Positions 55,191 through 64,000 of a stretch of 64,000 bases of DNA are shown piece by piece. This stretch comes from Clostridium gasigenes. Lineage in GTDB: Bacteria; Bacillota; Clostridia; Clostridiales; Clostridiaceae. The notes below the pieces were generated by a model. The model was not told the DNA's origin. It worked only from the letters and a program-made list of their open reading frames with translations, and did not search any database. The stretch lies in the NCBI RefSeq assembly GCF_900104115.1, contig NZ_FNJM01000003.1:124001-188000 (forward strand), read 5' to 3'. How positions within the stretch are numbered: position 1 is the first letter of the stretch; every line of letters begins with the position of its first letter. Made by a program: the position numbers and the translations under genes.

Positions 55191-55455
55191 CTATAACTAC
55201 GCTATCATAAGCTTCTTGCACTAACGCTAATTCTTCTTCATCATCTATAGGCACTAATAAATCTTCTCCATCTTCATCAATATCTACTTTTAATGCAATT
55301 ACGTCATCTTCATCAAATCCATCTTCATAAACTATAACATATTCATTAGTTTCCTTAGTTTCAGGATTTTTTATATCCAGAAATTCAACAACGTTAAATT
55401 TTACTGCATTACCCTCTTCATCAAATAATTCTATTACGTCTAATTTTTTATCCAT
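55186..55455 (-). CDS. DUF1292 protein (YrzB family)
   Basis: The 89-aa, strongly acidic protein (IELFDEEGNAVKFNVVEFLDI, then EYVIVYEDGFDEDDVIALKV, VDIDEDGEDLLVPIDDEEELALVQEAYD) matches the DUF1292 family, which has no established function. It lies between fur and ruvX as B. subtilis yrzB does near yrrK. Confidence 0.88.
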   Translation of the reverse strand: MDKKLDVIELFDEEGNAVKFNVVEFLDIKNPETKETNEYVIVYEDGFDEDDVIALKVDIDEDGEDLLVPIDDEEELALVQEAYDSVVID

Positions 55456-55530
55456 AATTATCTCTCCTTTTTTAATTCTATATTTTATATATTAATGTTG
55501 TCAATAATATTTTTCAATTAATAATTATAA

Positions 55531-55965
55531 TTAAGTAATTTTATTTTTCTTACTTAAACTTATTCTATCTAAATATCCTTGCAATATAAATATTGCTGCA
55601 ATTTTATCTACAATCTTCTTTCTTTTACCTCTAGATAAATCTGCTTCAAGCATAGATTTATGTGCCGCTACTGTTGTTAATCTTTCGTCCCAAGTTACTA
55701 CCTCTATTCCTGTAGCCTCTTTAATTACCTCACATAACCCAAGCATTCGTTCACCTGATTCTCCAATAGTACCATTCATATTTTTAGGTAATCCTACAAC
55801 TATGGTTTCAACAGAATATTCAACACATAACTTTTTAATTGCTTCTATGTCCGTATCTTTTTTTATTCTTCTTATTGTAGTTACTCCTTGAGCTGTGTAC
55901 CCTAAAGGATCACTTACCGCAACTCCAATAGTTTTACTTCCCACATCTAATCCTAGTATTCTCAT
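55531..55965 (-). CDS. ruvX: Holliday junction resolvase-like RuvX (YqgF/YrrK)
   Basis: The 144-aa RNase H-fold protein has [19 protein letters not shown], the acidic [15 protein letters not shown], and [25 protein letters not shown]. It is implicated in pre-16S rRNA processing; the resolvase activity is annotation by fold. Upstream ireB ends before a terminator (55986). Confidence 0.93.
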   Translation of the reverse strand: MRILGLDVGSKTIGVAVSDPLGYTAQGVTTIRRIKKDTDIEAIKKLCVEYSVETIVVGLPKNMNGTIGESGERMLGLCEVIKEATGIEVVTWDERLTTVAAHKSMLEADLSRGKRKKIVDKIAAIFILQGYLDRISLSKKNKIT

Positions 55966-55985
55966 ACTTAACTCCTTAAAAAATA

Positions 55986-56014
55986 AGAGTGCCCGAAAAT
56001 AATACGGGCACTCT
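55986..56014 (-). terminator. Terminator between ireB and ruvX
   Basis: AGAGTGCCCG (55986-55995) pairs perfectly with CGGGCACTCT (56005-56014), loop 9 nt; the minus strand continues TATTTTTTAAGG. It is the most G/C-rich hairpin in the window. Confidence 0.9.
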
Positions 56015-56016
56015 CT

Positions 56017-56274
56017 TTATTTCACTTCTAAATAAGATCTCATAACTTCTTCAAGAATTTCATCTCTTTCGAGTTTTCTCAGTAAAGCTCTTGCTCCGTT
56101 GTAACTTGTAACGTAAGAAGGATCACCTGAAATAAGATATCCAACTAATTGATTAATAGGATTATACCCTTTTTCCTTTAGCGCATTGTAAACATCATTC
56201 AAAATTGATTTTGTTAAATCCTCTTTATCAATGTTCAAATTGAATTGCATGGTATGATCTAAATTATTATTCAT
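56017..56274 (-). CDS. ireB: IreB family regulatory phosphoprotein
   Basis: The 85-aa DUF965 protein (IKEDLTK-type N-terminus [42 protein letters not shown], and [19 protein letters not shown]) is full length. In Enterococcus, IreB is phosphorylated on an N-terminal Thr by the PASTA kinase IreK and controls cephalosporin resistance. A PrkC/PrpC pair is at 8-11 kb here; T8 is the likeliest acceptor. Confidence 0.94.
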   Translation of the reverse strand: MNNNLDHTMQFNLNIDKEDLTKSILNDVYNALKEKGYNPINQLVGYLISGDPSYVTSYNGARALLRKLERDEILEEVMRSYLEVK

Positions 56275-56416
56275 AATAATGCTGCTAATTGCAGCTTCAC
56301 CCCCTACTAATTTTATTTATAATATTTTCATAAAATCTATATTTACGATTATTATCTTCTATACTTTATTAATATTTATTTAAATATATTATACATTATA
56401 AAAGTTTAATTGTACA

Positions 56417-59056
56417 CTATTTTACTAACTTTTCAACAATATCAAAAGTTGTTTCAACTGCCTTGGTAACATTTTCAGGGTTTTTCCCACCAGCTTGTGC
56501 CATATCTGGTCTTCCACCTCCGCCGCCACCAACAATAGCTGCTACATCTTTAATTATTTTTCCGCAATGAACTCCACTTTCTACTGCATCTTTTGTTGCC
56601 ATAGCTATTAAGTTAACTTTATCATTAACATTACTTACTAAAACAACTACTCCACTTTCCATTTTATTTCTAATCTTATCTGCTAAATCTCTTAATGCAT
56701 TTCCATCAACATCTTTTAAAGCATATGATATAACTTTAACTCCTTTAATTATCTTAGCAGAATTTAATATATCTCCTTCTGCTCCTGAAGTTATTTTATT
56801 TTTAAGTTCTAATATTTCTTTTTCTTTTTCCTTGATTTCTGTACTTTGAGAAACTATTTTCTTTAGAATATCTTTTTCAGTACATTTCAAAACATTACAA
56901 GCCTCTTTCAACGTCTTTTCTTTCTCTTCCATGTATTTCATAGCATTTAAAGCTGTTACTGCTTCTATCCTTCTCATTCCCGCTGCAACTCCGGATTCTC
57001 CAACTATTTTAAATAATCCAATTTCCCCAGCATTCTTTACATGAGTTCCTCCACAAAGTTCCTTTGAAAACTCTCCAATACTAACAACTCTAACTTTATC
57101 TCCATATTTATCATCAAACAATGCCATAGCTCCACTATTTTTAGCCTCTTCTATAGTCATTAGATTTGTATTTACTCCAAACACTCCCATAATTTTTCTA
57201 TTTACTAAAGTTTCAACCCTTTCTAATTCTTCTTCAGTTAATCCTTTAAAATGAGCAAAATCAAATCTTAATCTTTCATCATCCACATATGAACCTGCTT
57301 GATTTACATGTTTTCCAACAACTTCTTTTAACGCTTCATGTAACATATGAGTAGCTGTATGATTTTTACAAATATTCGATCTTCTATCTATTTCTACTTT
57401 CAACGATACTTTTTGATCTTTTTTAATATTTCCAGATTTAACTTCTACATAGTGAATAATTTTCCCACCTACATTTTTCTTTGTGTTATAAACATAAGCT
57501 TCCCCACTCTCACTAATAATTATACCTCTGTCACCTACTTGCCCACCCATCTCTGCATAAAATGTAGTAGAATCAGTTACAATATAGCCTTTTTCACCTT
57601 TTACTAATTCACCTTTCATTTCCTTGTCATCAGCTAAAGCTACTACTTTTGCTTCTATTTCTGTTTCAAAATATCCTACAAATTCAGTATTAATTGAAGC
57701 ATCTATTTTATTTATAGGATTTTCATCACTACCCATATATGATGATTCCCCTCTTGCACTTCTTGCTCTTTGTCTTTGATTGTTCATTTCTAAAATAAAG
57801 GCTTCTTTATCAACTGATATCCCCTTTTCTTCTAAAATCTCTTCTGTTAACTCAATAGGGAATCCATAAGTATCATATAATTTAAAGGCTTTTTCGCCCT
57901 TCAGCACTGTTTCCTTTAAAGCTTCTAATTCAACTATATAACCAGCTAATATATTCATACCTGCATCTATAGTTTCATTAAACCTTTCTTCTTCTAATGA
58001 AATTATCTTTTCTATGTATTCTTTATCTTCTTTTAGTTTTGGATAAGCTTCCCTATAATTTTCAACAACTGAATCAACTATATCTTTTAAAAACAATCCC
58101 TTTATTCCAAGGACTCTACCATGTCTTGCAGCTCTTCTTAAAAGTCTTCTAAGCACATAACCTCTACCTTCATTACTTGGCTGAACACCATCAGATATTA
58201 GCATAGTTACACTTTTAACGTGATCTGTAATTATTCTAAGAGATATATCTTTTATTGCATCATCACCATAATTAATAGCAGATAATTCAGATACTTTTTT
58301 AACTATATTTTTAACAGTATCAATTTCAAATATATTATTAACACCTTGCATTATTGTAGCTATTCTTTCAAGTCCCATTCCTGTATCTATATTAGGCTTT
58401 GCAAGCTTATTATAGTTACCCTCTTCATCTTTATCAAATTGAGTAAATACCAAGTTCCAGAACTCAACAACTCTATCTTCATCACTAGCTTTAAGAAACT
58501 CTTCTACAGTTGTTATAGACCCATTCCCTCTATCAAAGTGAATTTCTGTACAAGGTCCACAAGGTCCAACACCAATTTCCCAGAAATTATCTTCCTTACC
58601 TAATCTAAATATTCTCTTTGGATCTACGTCTGTTTTACTGCACCAAATATCAAAAGCTTCATCATCTTCTAAATAAATAGTTACATATAACTTATCTTTA
58701 GGCACTGCAAGTGTTTCAGTGATAAATTCCCATGCCCATGAGATTATTTCTTCTTTAAAATAATCTCCAAAAGAGAAGTTTCCAAGCATTTCAAAGAAAG
58801 TACCATGTCTTGAAGTTTTTCCTACATTTTCTATATCACCAGTTCTAATACATTTTTGACAAGTAGTTATTCTTTTTCTTGGCGGAGTTTGAACACCTGT
58901 AAAATATGGCTTTAGAGGTGCCATACCTGCATTTATCAATAGTAAACCTTTATCGTTTTTTGGTACTAAAGGAAAACTTTCTAATTTTAAGTGATCCTTT
59001 TCTTCAAAGAACTTTAAATAAGTATCTCTCAGCTCATTTGCTCCCATGTATTTCAT
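56417..59056 (-). CDS. alaS: Alanyl-tRNA synthetase
   Basis: The 879-aa enzyme has the class II core ([36 protein letters not shown]), the editing domain zinc ligands [12 protein letters not shown] and [17 protein letters not shown], and a C-Ala domain ending [16 protein letters not shown]. It charges tRNA-Ala. The 326-nt leader is a T-box riboswitch responding to uncharged tRNA-Ala. Downstream ireB and ruvX are separated by about 140 nt and a terminator. Confidence 0.98.
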   Translation of the reverse strand: MKYMGANELRDTYLKFFEEKDHLKLESFPLVPKNDKGLLLINAGMAPLKPYFTGVQTPPRKRITTCQKCIRTGDIENVGKTSRHGTFFEMLGNFSFGDYFKEEIISWAWEFITETLAVPKDKLYVTIYLEDDEAFDIWCSKTDVDPKRIFRLGKEDNFWEIGVGPCGPCTEIHFDRGNGSITTVEEFLKASDEDRVVEFWNLVFTQFDKDEEGNYNKLAKPNIDTGMGLERIATIMQGVNNIFEIDTVKNIVKKVSELSAINYGDDAIKDISLRIITDHVKSVTMLISDGVQPSNEGRGYVLRRLLRRAARHGRVLGIKGLFLKDIVDSVVENYREAYPKLKEDKEYIEKIISLEEERFNETIDAGMNILAGYIVELEALKETVLKGEKAFKLYDTYGFPIELTEEILEEKGISVDKEAFILEMNNQRQRARSARGESSYMGSDENPINKIDASINTEFVGYFETEIEAKVVALADDKEMKGELVKGEKGYIVTDSTTFYAEMGGQVGDRGIIISESGEAYVYNTKKNVGGKIIHYVEVKSGNIKKDQKVSLKVEIDRRSNICKNHTATHMLHEALKEVVGKHVNQAGSYVDDERLRFDFAHFKGLTEEELERVETLVNRKIMGVFGVNTNLMTIEEAKNSGAMALFDDKYGDKVRVVSIGEFSKELCGGTHVKNAGEIGLFKIVGESGVAAGMRRIEAVTALNAMKYMEEKEKTLKEACNVLKCTEKDILKKIVSQSTEIKEKEKEILELKNKITSGAEGDILNSAKIIKGVKVISYALKDVDGNALRDLADKIRNKMESGVVVLVSNVNDKVNLIAMATKDAVESGVHCGKIIKDVAAIVGGGGGGRPDMAQAGGKNPENVTKAVETTFDIVEKLVK

Positions 59057-59094
59057 TATTGTTACCTCCGTTATTACATTTTTTTATTTTTAGG

Positions 59095-59383
59095 TATAAA
59101 AAAAGTCCTCATCCCTATAAAAAGGGACGAAAACTATATTCCGCGGTACCACCCTAATTATGCACTTTTTTTTAAAATGCATCACTTAGAAAATTATAGC
59201 TCAAAGATAGCTTCAATATTATAAGATAGAAGCTTACACCATATACTTCCTCTCTGAAATTCTTATTAAATATTTACTTATTCTTATCATAGCTTACATA
59301 TTTTTTTTAAAAGAACTCCTTTTCATATACCTTCTAAGGAGTAAGTTCCACTGATACACCCCATAGATTTATAGTGTTACTTA
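59095..59383 (-). promoter_or_regulatory. T-box leader of alaS, GCU (Ala) specifier
   Basis: The conserved T-box AGGGTGGTACCGCGG is on the minus strand at 59142-59156. Upstream are the stem I landmarks AGAGAG, GGTGTAAG, and the specifier in GAAGCTATC (GCU, 59209-59211). A 13-bp terminator hairpin with three G-U pairs (AGTTTTCGTCCCT with AGGGATGAGGACT) and a T-run lie at about 59097-59135. Leader and gene agree: the specifier is an Ala codon before alaS. Confidence 0.92.
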
Positions 59384-59389
59384 ATTGAA

Positions 59390-59418
59390 AGTATAATTTA
59401 TTTATTAAAATATGTCAA
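59390..59418 (-). promoter_or_regulatory. SigA promoter of alaS
   Basis: Minus strand TTGACA (59413-59418), 17 nt, TATACT (59390-59395): a near-consensus vegetative promoter. Transcription should begin near 59383, upstream of the T-box stem I. Confidence 0.8.
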
Positions 59419-59458
59419 TTAAATTTAGACAGTTTCAAAAAAATATCTATTGAAAATT

Positions 59459-60490
59459 CTAAAACAAATAATAATTTGCATCTTCATAAATCACCTTAAT
59501 AATTACACCAATGGGAACCGCTAATATCATTCCAACTAATCCCCCAAACATTTCTCCAATTAAAAGCAAAATTATAATTATAATAGGATGCATATTGGTA
59601 CTATCCCCTGTAATTTTAGGTGATAATATATTACCCTCTAATTGTTGCAATATAAACATTACTATTATTGTCCAAATTGCTTTTGATGGTGAATCTATTA
59701 GAGCCACAAAAACCGCTGGAACACCTCCGATTATAGGACCAAAATAAGGTATTATATTAAAAACTCCATTTAATATAGCTAAAACCAAAGCAAACTTAAC
59801 CCCTACTAACATCAATATAATAAATGTTAATACTCCTATTATAAGCGATAAAAACAATTGACTTATTATGTATCTTGAGAGTATTTTATCAATATTTGAT
59901 AGTATTTTTTTAGCTACTATTCTTTTTCGAGTTGGTAATATTAATAATATTTTATTGTATATTAGTTCACCATCTACTAAAAAATAATAGGTTACAATTG
60001 GAATTATTGCGCAGGAAATAATATTTTCCGAAGCACTAATTATATTTTCAAGAAAATTATTTGAAAATCCACCTAAAAAAATATTTATTTTTTCATTAAT
60101 TTGCATGTATAAACTGTTGAAAATAGGTAAATCATCAATTTTTAATTTCCTAGCTATATCCTTTATATATAACTCTATGTTATCCATCATAGCTCCAAAA
60201 TTTGAAGACTCTTTTATTATTGCTGGGATCATTAAATATAATAACATAACTGTAATTACTACTATAGCTACTATTATAATAATTGAAGAAGTCCTCTTTT
60301 TTAAATTAAATTTTTCACTCACATTATTACTTATTGGCTTTAACCCATAGGCAAATATAAAAGATATTAGTAATATGTCTACCAAAGTTTTTACTGGTGC
60401 AATCTTTATATATATTAAAGGTACTAATATAATCACTACTACTATTAAAATTTTATTAATTATTTTTTTATGCTTGCTTAAGCTTATCAT
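59459..60490 (-). CDS. AI-2E family permease
   Basis: The 343-aa protein has about seven or eight hydrophobic helices (IINKILIVVVIILVPLIYI first; a C-terminal MIIIVIPIG-like region LVGMILAVPIGVIIKVI) and the family stretch YFGPIIGGVPAVFVAL. The family includes transporters of diverse solutes and Na+; the substrate here is unknown. It overlaps the PRC-barrel gene by 23 nt, as the yrrI/yrrD neighbourhood in Bacillus. Confidence 0.9.
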   Translation of the reverse strand: MISLSKHKKIINKILIVVVIILVPLIYIKIAPVKTLVDILLISFIFAYGLKPISNNVSEKFNLKKRTSSIIIIVAIVVITVMLLYLMIPAIIKESSNFGAMMDNIELYIKDIARKLKIDDLPIFNSLYMQINEKINIFLGGFSNNFLENIISASENIISCAIIPIVTYYFLVDGELIYNKILLILPTRKRIVAKKILSNIDKILSRYIISQLFLSLIIGVLTFIILMLVGVKFALVLAILNGVFNIIPYFGPIIGGVPAVFVALIDSPSKAIWTIIVMFILQQLEGNILSPKITGDSTNMHPIIIIILLLIGEMFGGLVGMILAVPIGVIIKVIYEDANYYLF

Positions 60491-60968
60491 ATTCGCCTAT
60501 ATTATGTGGTAATGTTTGTAATCTTATAGCATCATTTCCACTATACAAAATAAAATTTTCACCTAATATACATTGCTTTAATAGTAGTATTTCTTTACCC
60601 TTTAACATTTTATCAAAAATCCCCGAGCTCATAATAATACCCTTTATAGATAAATCCTTTTTCTCTATAATTAAGTCTTCAAGAACTCCTCTCATAGTAT
60701 TGTTATTATCCATAATATCCATATCTTTAATTTCCTTAAATGATAATCCATTATAATGAGTCATAGTGTTAACTATTACTACTTCATTTATTGAAATTAT
60801 TTCTTTTTTATCTATATAGTTTTTCTTTGAAAACAAGGAAAAGTTAGAAATGAAGAATCCAATTACCTGTCCTTTATAAAAATCAATAGCTATATCATCT
60901 ATAACGCCTAAATATTTCCCTTTTATATCATATACTTTTATTAAATAGAAATCCCTAGTTTTTAACAT
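60468..60968 (-). CDS. PRC-barrel domain protein (YrrD-like)
   Basis: The 166-aa protein has two PRC-like segments: FYLIKVYDIKGKYLGVIDDIAIDFYKGQVIGF and DMDIMDNNNTMRGVLEDLIIE with SIKGIIMSSGIFDKML. No transmembrane helix is present. In Bacillus yrrD occupies the same place upstream of the AI-2E permease and alaS. Function unknown. Its 3' end overlaps the permease start by 23 nt. Confidence 0.82.
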   Translation of the reverse strand: MLKTRDFYLIKVYDIKGKYLGVIDDIAIDFYKGQVIGFFISNFSLFSKKNYIDKKEIISINEVVIVNTMTHYNGLSFKEIKDMDIMDNNNTMRGVLEDLIIEKKDLSIKGIIMSSGIFDKMLKGKEILLLKQCILGENFILYSGNDAIRLQTLPHNIGEYDKLKQA

Positions 60969-61033
60969 ACTACTATCCCTCTCTTTCTAGCACCTAACAT
61001 TATTATTAAAACTAGTTTCTCCTTTTAAATCAA

Positions 61034-61068
61034 AAAAATTCTCGTAATAATTAATTACGAGAATTTTT
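61034..61068 (-). terminator. Terminator after mnmA
   Basis: AAAAATTCTCGTAAT (61034-61048) pairs perfectly with ATTACGAGAATTTTT (61054-61068), loop AATTA, with a T-run on the minus strand (TTTTTTGATTT). Confidence 0.85.
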
Positions 61069-61077
61069 ATTTTAATC

Positions 61078-61135
61078 TAAGGGATCTAAAAAAACAGCTA
61101 GTCAGATTATGGTTTGTTTTTGTTTAGATCCCTAA
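61078..61135. repeat. Dispersed palindromic repeat, best-preserved ends
   Basis: TAAGGGATCTAAAAAAACAG, CTAGTCAGATTATGGTTTGT, then TTTTGTTTAGATCCCTAA. The terminal AGGGATCTAAA and TTTAGATCCCT are exact inverted complements. It lies between mnmA and the PRC gene, just past the mnmA stop. Confidence 0.7.
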
Positions 61136-61143
61136 TATAGAAA

Positions 61144-62220
61144 TTAAAGAATTTCTTCTATTACTCCTCCACCAACTACAATGTTTCCATCATAAAAAAC
61201 AACTGATTGACCTTTAGTTATAGCTCTTTGTTTTTCCTCAAAGCTTACCTTAACCTTTCCGTTATTTAATGGTGAAATTGTAGCCTTTGCAGCTTTTCCT
61301 GAATATCTAACTTTAGCTTCAACAACTAAGTCACCTTCAAGGTTATCAAAAGTTATAAAATTAACATCTGTTGCTACTAAATCAGTTTTAAATATATCTT
61401 CTTCTTTACCAATAACAACTTCGTTAGTTCTTGGATTTATATCAGTTACAAAAACAGGTCTTCCAATAGCTAATCCTAGCCCTTTTCTTTGTCCTATTGT
61501 ATAGTAAACTATACCTTTATGTTCTCCAAATACATTTCCATTTTTATCAACAAAATTACCTGTTTTTACTTCGCCAGGTCTAACTTTCAATATATAATTA
61601 CCATGATCATTATCTGGAATAAAACATATTTCTTCACTATCTTTCTTATTATGCACCGCAAGCCCTATTTCTTTAGCAATTTCTCTAATTCTATCCTTAG
61701 TATAATCTCCACAAGGCATTAGAGTATGTGCTAATTGATCTTGAGTAAAGTTATATAAGGCATATGTTTGATCTTTCTTATCATCATCTGCACGAATTAA
61801 GATATGTCTACCATCTCTTTCTTCTATTTTTGCATAATGTCCTGTAGATACATATTCTGCACCTATAGATCTAGCCTTAGTTAAAAGTTCATCAAATTTT
61901 AAGTACTTGTTACAAGCTATACATGGGTTTGGTGTTTTACCTTCTATATATTCTTGTACAAAATAATCTATAACCTTTTCTTTAAAACTATCTACAAAAT
62001 TTAAAACATAAAAAGGTATATCTAATTTATCAGCTACTCGTCTTGCATCTTCAACTGAAGAAAGTGAACAACAACCACCTTCTCTTTCTACATAGTCATC
62101 GTCTTCTTTCCAATTCTTCATAGTAATACCTATAACATCGTATCCTTGCTCTTTTAAAAGGTATGCAGCAACTGAGCTATCCACTCCACCGCTCATACCT
62201 ATAACTACCTTCTTCTTCAC
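61144..62220 (-). CDS. mnmA: tRNA-specific 2-thiouridylase MnmA
   Basis: The 358-aa protein has the PP-loop [24 protein letters not shown], and the catalytic Cys pair in [14 protein letters not shown] and SEEICFIPD. MnmA thiolates U34 of Lys, Glu and Gln tRNAs using sulfur from a cysteine desulfurase. It lies 8 nt after iscU, in the iscR-iscS-iscU-mnmA operon found across clostridia. Confidence 0.97.
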   Translation of the reverse strand: MKKKVVIGMSGGVDSSVAAYLLKEQGYDVIGITMKNWKEDDDYVEREGGCCSLSSVEDARRVADKLDIPFYVLNFVDSFKEKVIDYFVQEYIEGKTPNPCIACNKYLKFDELLTKARSIGAEYVSTGHYAKIEERDGRHILIRADDDKKDQTYALYNFTQDQLAHTLMPCGDYTKDRIREIAKEIGLAVHNKKDSEEICFIPDNDHGNYILKVRPGEVKTGNFVDKNGNVFGEHKGIVYYTIGQRKGLGLAIGRPVFVTDINPRTNEVVIGKEEDIFKTDLVATDVNFITFDNLEGDLVVEAKVRYSGKAAKATISPLNNGKVKVSFEEKQRAITKGQSVVFYDGNIVVGGGVIEEIL

Positions 62221-62228
62221 TAAGTCAC

Positions 62229-62666
62229 CTACTCTTCATCATTTCCATGAACGTGATCATGGATATCATCGTGTTCTTCAAAATCCCAAAGTTCTAATCC
62301 TGTTCTGTTTCTATAATCATTTATAGCCTTATGAATTGCTTCTTCTGCTAAAACTGAACAATGCATTTTAACTGCTGGAAGTCCTTCAAGAGCTTCTGCA
62401 ACTGCTTTATTTGATAATGTCCATGCTTCTTCTATGCTTTTCCCCATTATTAACTCTGTAGCCATTGATGATGAAGCTATCGCTGATCCACATCCAAAAG
62501 TTTTGAATTTAACATCTTTAATAATATTATCTTCAACCTTTAAATATATTTTCATTATGTCTCCACACTTAGCGTTACCTACTTCGCCTATACCATTAGC
62601 ATCCTCTATTTCTCCAACATTTCTTGGATTTCTAAAATGATCCATTACCTTTTCTGTATATATCAT
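62229..62666 (-). CDS. iscU: Iron-sulfur cluster scaffold IscU/NifU-like protein
   Basis: The roughly 145-aa scaffold has all three cluster cysteines: [26 protein letters not shown], and [12 protein letters not shown]. It assembles Fe-S clusters with IscS. Start is placed at ATG 62666 ([11 protein letters not shown]), which lies 2 nt past the iscS stop with AAAGGGGAAAAAT upstream. The His-rich, acidic C-terminus ([12 protein letters not shown]) is unusual. Confidence 0.95.
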   Translation of the reverse strand: MIYTEKVMDHFRNPRNVGEIEDANGIGEVGNAKCGDIMKIYLKVEDNIIKDVKFKTFGCGSAIASSSMATELIMGKSIEEAWTLSNKAVAEALEGLPAVKMHCSVLAEEAIHKAINDYRNRTGLELWDFEEHDDIHDHVHGNDEE

Positions 62667-62668
62667 AA

Positions 62669-63850
62669 TTATTTTTCCCCTTTCTTTAAATGATCTTCCC
62701 ATAAAGGTGACATATTTCTTAATCTTTGTATTATAGGTGGTAAAACTTCTATTACATAATCTACATCTTCCTCAGTTGTTCCATCTCCCATTGTTAATCT
62801 TAATGATCCATGAGCTCTTTCATGTGGCAACCCTATAGCAAGCAATACATGTGACGGATCTAAAGACCCTGATGTGCAAGCACTTCCGCTTGATGCACAT
62901 ACCCCTTCAAAGTCTAATGATAACAGTATTGATTCACCTTCTATAAATTCAAACCCTATATTTGCATTACCAGGTAATCTTTGTTCTCCTTCTGGTCCAT
63001 TTAAGTTTGAATATGGAATAGTTAATAATCCCTTTATTAACCTATCTCTTAGTTCTGTCATTCTTTTAGCATGTTCATCTAAATTTTCTACTGCAAGCCC
63101 AATAGCTTTTCCAAGACCTACAATTGATGCAATATTTTCAGTTCCTGCTCTTCTTCCTCTTTCTTGTCCCCCACCGTGAATTAAATTATCAATTTTAATC
63201 CCTCTTTTTATGTATAAAACACCAATACCTTTTGGTCCATATATTTTATGGGCTGCAAGTGATAGTAAACTGATATTTAATTCTTTTACATCAACTGGAA
63301 TGTTTCCAATTGCTTGAACTGCATCTGTATGAAAAAAAATCTTTCTTTCTCTACATATAGTTCCAATTTCTTTTATAGGTTGAATTGTACCTATTTCATT
63401 ATTTGCAAACATTATTGATACTAATATTGTTTTATCAGTAATTGCATTTTCTAATTCTTTTAAATTTATAAATCCATCTTCATCCACATCTAAGTAAGTA
63501 ACTTCAAAACCATTTTTTTCTAGGTATTCACAAGTATGAAGCACCGCATGATGTTCCACTTTACTTGTAATTATATGATTCCCTTTATTTTTATGAGCAT
63601 AAGCTATTCCTTTTATCGCCCAATTGTCTGATTCTGAACCTCCACCTGTAAAGTAAATTTCGTTTGTTTCACAGTTTAAAGCTTTAGCAATATTCCCTCT
63701 GGCTTCATCAATTGCGCGACTTGTCTCTCTTGATAAATCGTAGAATGATGACGGATTTCCGAATTTCTCTGTAAAATAGGGCATCATTTCATTTAAAACC
63801 TCAGGTTTTACATATGTAGTTGCAGCATAGTCCATATATACTGTTTTCAT
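62669..63850 (-). CDS. iscS: Cysteine desulfurase IscS
   Basis: The 393-aa PLP enzyme has YMDYAATTYVKPE, SKVEHHAVLHTCEYL, the PLP-Lys region LSLAAHKIYGPKG, and catalytic Cys in the loop CASSGSACTSGSLDPSHVL (IscS class). It delivers sulfur to IscU and MnmA. Its ATG overlaps the iscR stop by one base (TAATG). Confidence 0.97.
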   Translation of the reverse strand: MKTVYMDYAATTYVKPEVLNEMMPYFTEKFGNPSSFYDLSRETSRAIDEARGNIAKALNCETNEIYFTGGGSESDNWAIKGIAYAHKNKGNHIITSKVEHHAVLHTCEYLEKNGFEVTYLDVDEDGFINLKELENAITDKTILVSIMFANNEIGTIQPIKEIGTICRERKIFFHTDAVQAIGNIPVDVKELNISLLSLAAHKIYGPKGIGVLYIKRGIKIDNLIHGGGQERGRRAGTENIASIVGLGKAIGLAVENLDEHAKRMTELRDRLIKGLLTIPYSNLNGPEGEQRLPGNANIGFEFIEGESILLSLDFEGVCASSGSACTSGSLDPSHVLLAIGLPHERAHGSLRLTMGDGTTEEDVDYVIEVLPPIIQRLRNMSPLWEDHLKKGEK

Positions 63851-64000
63851 TATTCTTCACTCCTATTAACTATATTTATTCTTTCATTTTTTTGTTTTAT
63901 TGAAGCATAGTCATTAGCTATATCTTGCAAAGTAATAGATTCCATTACCTCATCAATGCTATTTTTAATTTTTTCCCAAAGCAATCTTGTAGCGCAACAA
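63850..64000 (-). CDS. iscR: Rrf2/IscR family regulator, partial (C-terminus only)
   Basis: The last 50 codons are visible, reading CCATRLLWEKIKNSIDEVM and ending SITLQDIANDYASIKQKNER and a short tail. This matches the C-terminal end of IscR-type Rrf2 proteins, with a Cys pair at the start of the visible part. The DNA-binding N-terminus lies beyond the window. It should regulate the isc operon. Confidence 0.88.
   Translation of the reverse strand, partial: CCATRLLWEKIKNSIDEVMESITLQDIANDYASIKQKNERINIVNRSEE

Noticed and set aside
1..64000. tRNA, rRNA, CRISPR array, prophage or complete insertion sequence
   Set aside because: I looked for tRNA-like TTCGA/T loops with flanking stems, rRNA segments, regularly spaced repeats, integrases and transposases and found none that I could support.

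Overview
The window is 64 kb of AT-rich chromosome from a spore-forming, low-GC Firmicute, most likely Clostridium sensu stricto (Clostridiaceae). The evidence is the gene order, which follows the Bacillus/Clostridium core (coaD-rsmD-recG-fakA-asp23, rpmB/spoVM, thiN-rpe-rsgA-prkC-prpC-rlmN-rsmB-fmt-def-priA-coaBC-rpoZ-gmk-remA-yicC), together with sigE, sigG and an uninterrupted sigK, SpoIVA and SpoVM, a T-box in front of alaS, and Pho-box-controlled pst genes. The species cannot be named from sequence alone. Every confident gene except rpmB is on the minus strand, so the window reads from high to low coordinates.

Layout: 1-5.1 kb, coaD (partial), rsmD, recG, fakA, asp23. 5.1-6 kb, divergent rpmB and a 23-codon spoVM. 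6-21 kb, a long housekeeping block for translation (rlmN, rsmB, fmt, def), Ser/Thr phosphorylation (prkC/prpC), CoA and nucleotide metabolism, and replication restart (priA). 21-24.5 kb, asparaginase with a structured, terminator-bearing leader, a PBECR-like accessory gene, and spoIVA. 24.8-28.5 kb, gpsA, der and a PDZ/radical-SAM DUF512 gene. 28.6-36.5 kb, a complete Pho regulon block (phoP-phoR-pstS-pstS-pstC-pstA-pstB-phoU) with a duplicated pstS module. 36.5-45.2 kb, pgeF, nrdR, ylmC, sigG, sigE, spoIIGA, ftsZ, a lone pilT, sigK. 45.4-50.7 kb, a class B PBP, udk, a U32 tRNA-hydroxylation gene, trmR, mltG. 50.8-59.4 kb, typA, rnjA, fur, DUF1292, ruvX, ireB and T-box-controlled alaS. 59.4-64 kb, an AI-2E family permease, a PRC-barrel protein, mnmA, iscU, iscS, iscR (partial).

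Several genes belong to the same processes. SpoVM and SpoIVA form the spore-coat basement layer. SpoIIGA processes pro-SigE, and SigG and SigK act later in the same cascade. PrkC, PrpC and IreB form a PASTA-kinase signalling set, near the cell-wall genes mltG and a class B PBP. IscS and IscU supply sulfur for Fe-S clusters, and IscS also for MnmA.

The non-coding signals are the least ordinary part. (1) A family of about 60-bp imperfect palindromes, with ends resembling TAAGG(G/C) and a CTAGTC-type centre, lies in at least nine intergenic gaps; one or two members are much longer and carry internal hairpins. (2) The sigG ribosome-binding site lies in a hairpin whose other arm overlaps the -10 region of a probable SigF/SigG promoter. 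(3) The RBS of the class B PBP lies inside the terminator after udk. (4) A multi-hairpin leader ending in a terminator precedes asparaginase and follows a PBECR-like gene. These are inferences from base-pairing read by eye. No search or folding program was run.
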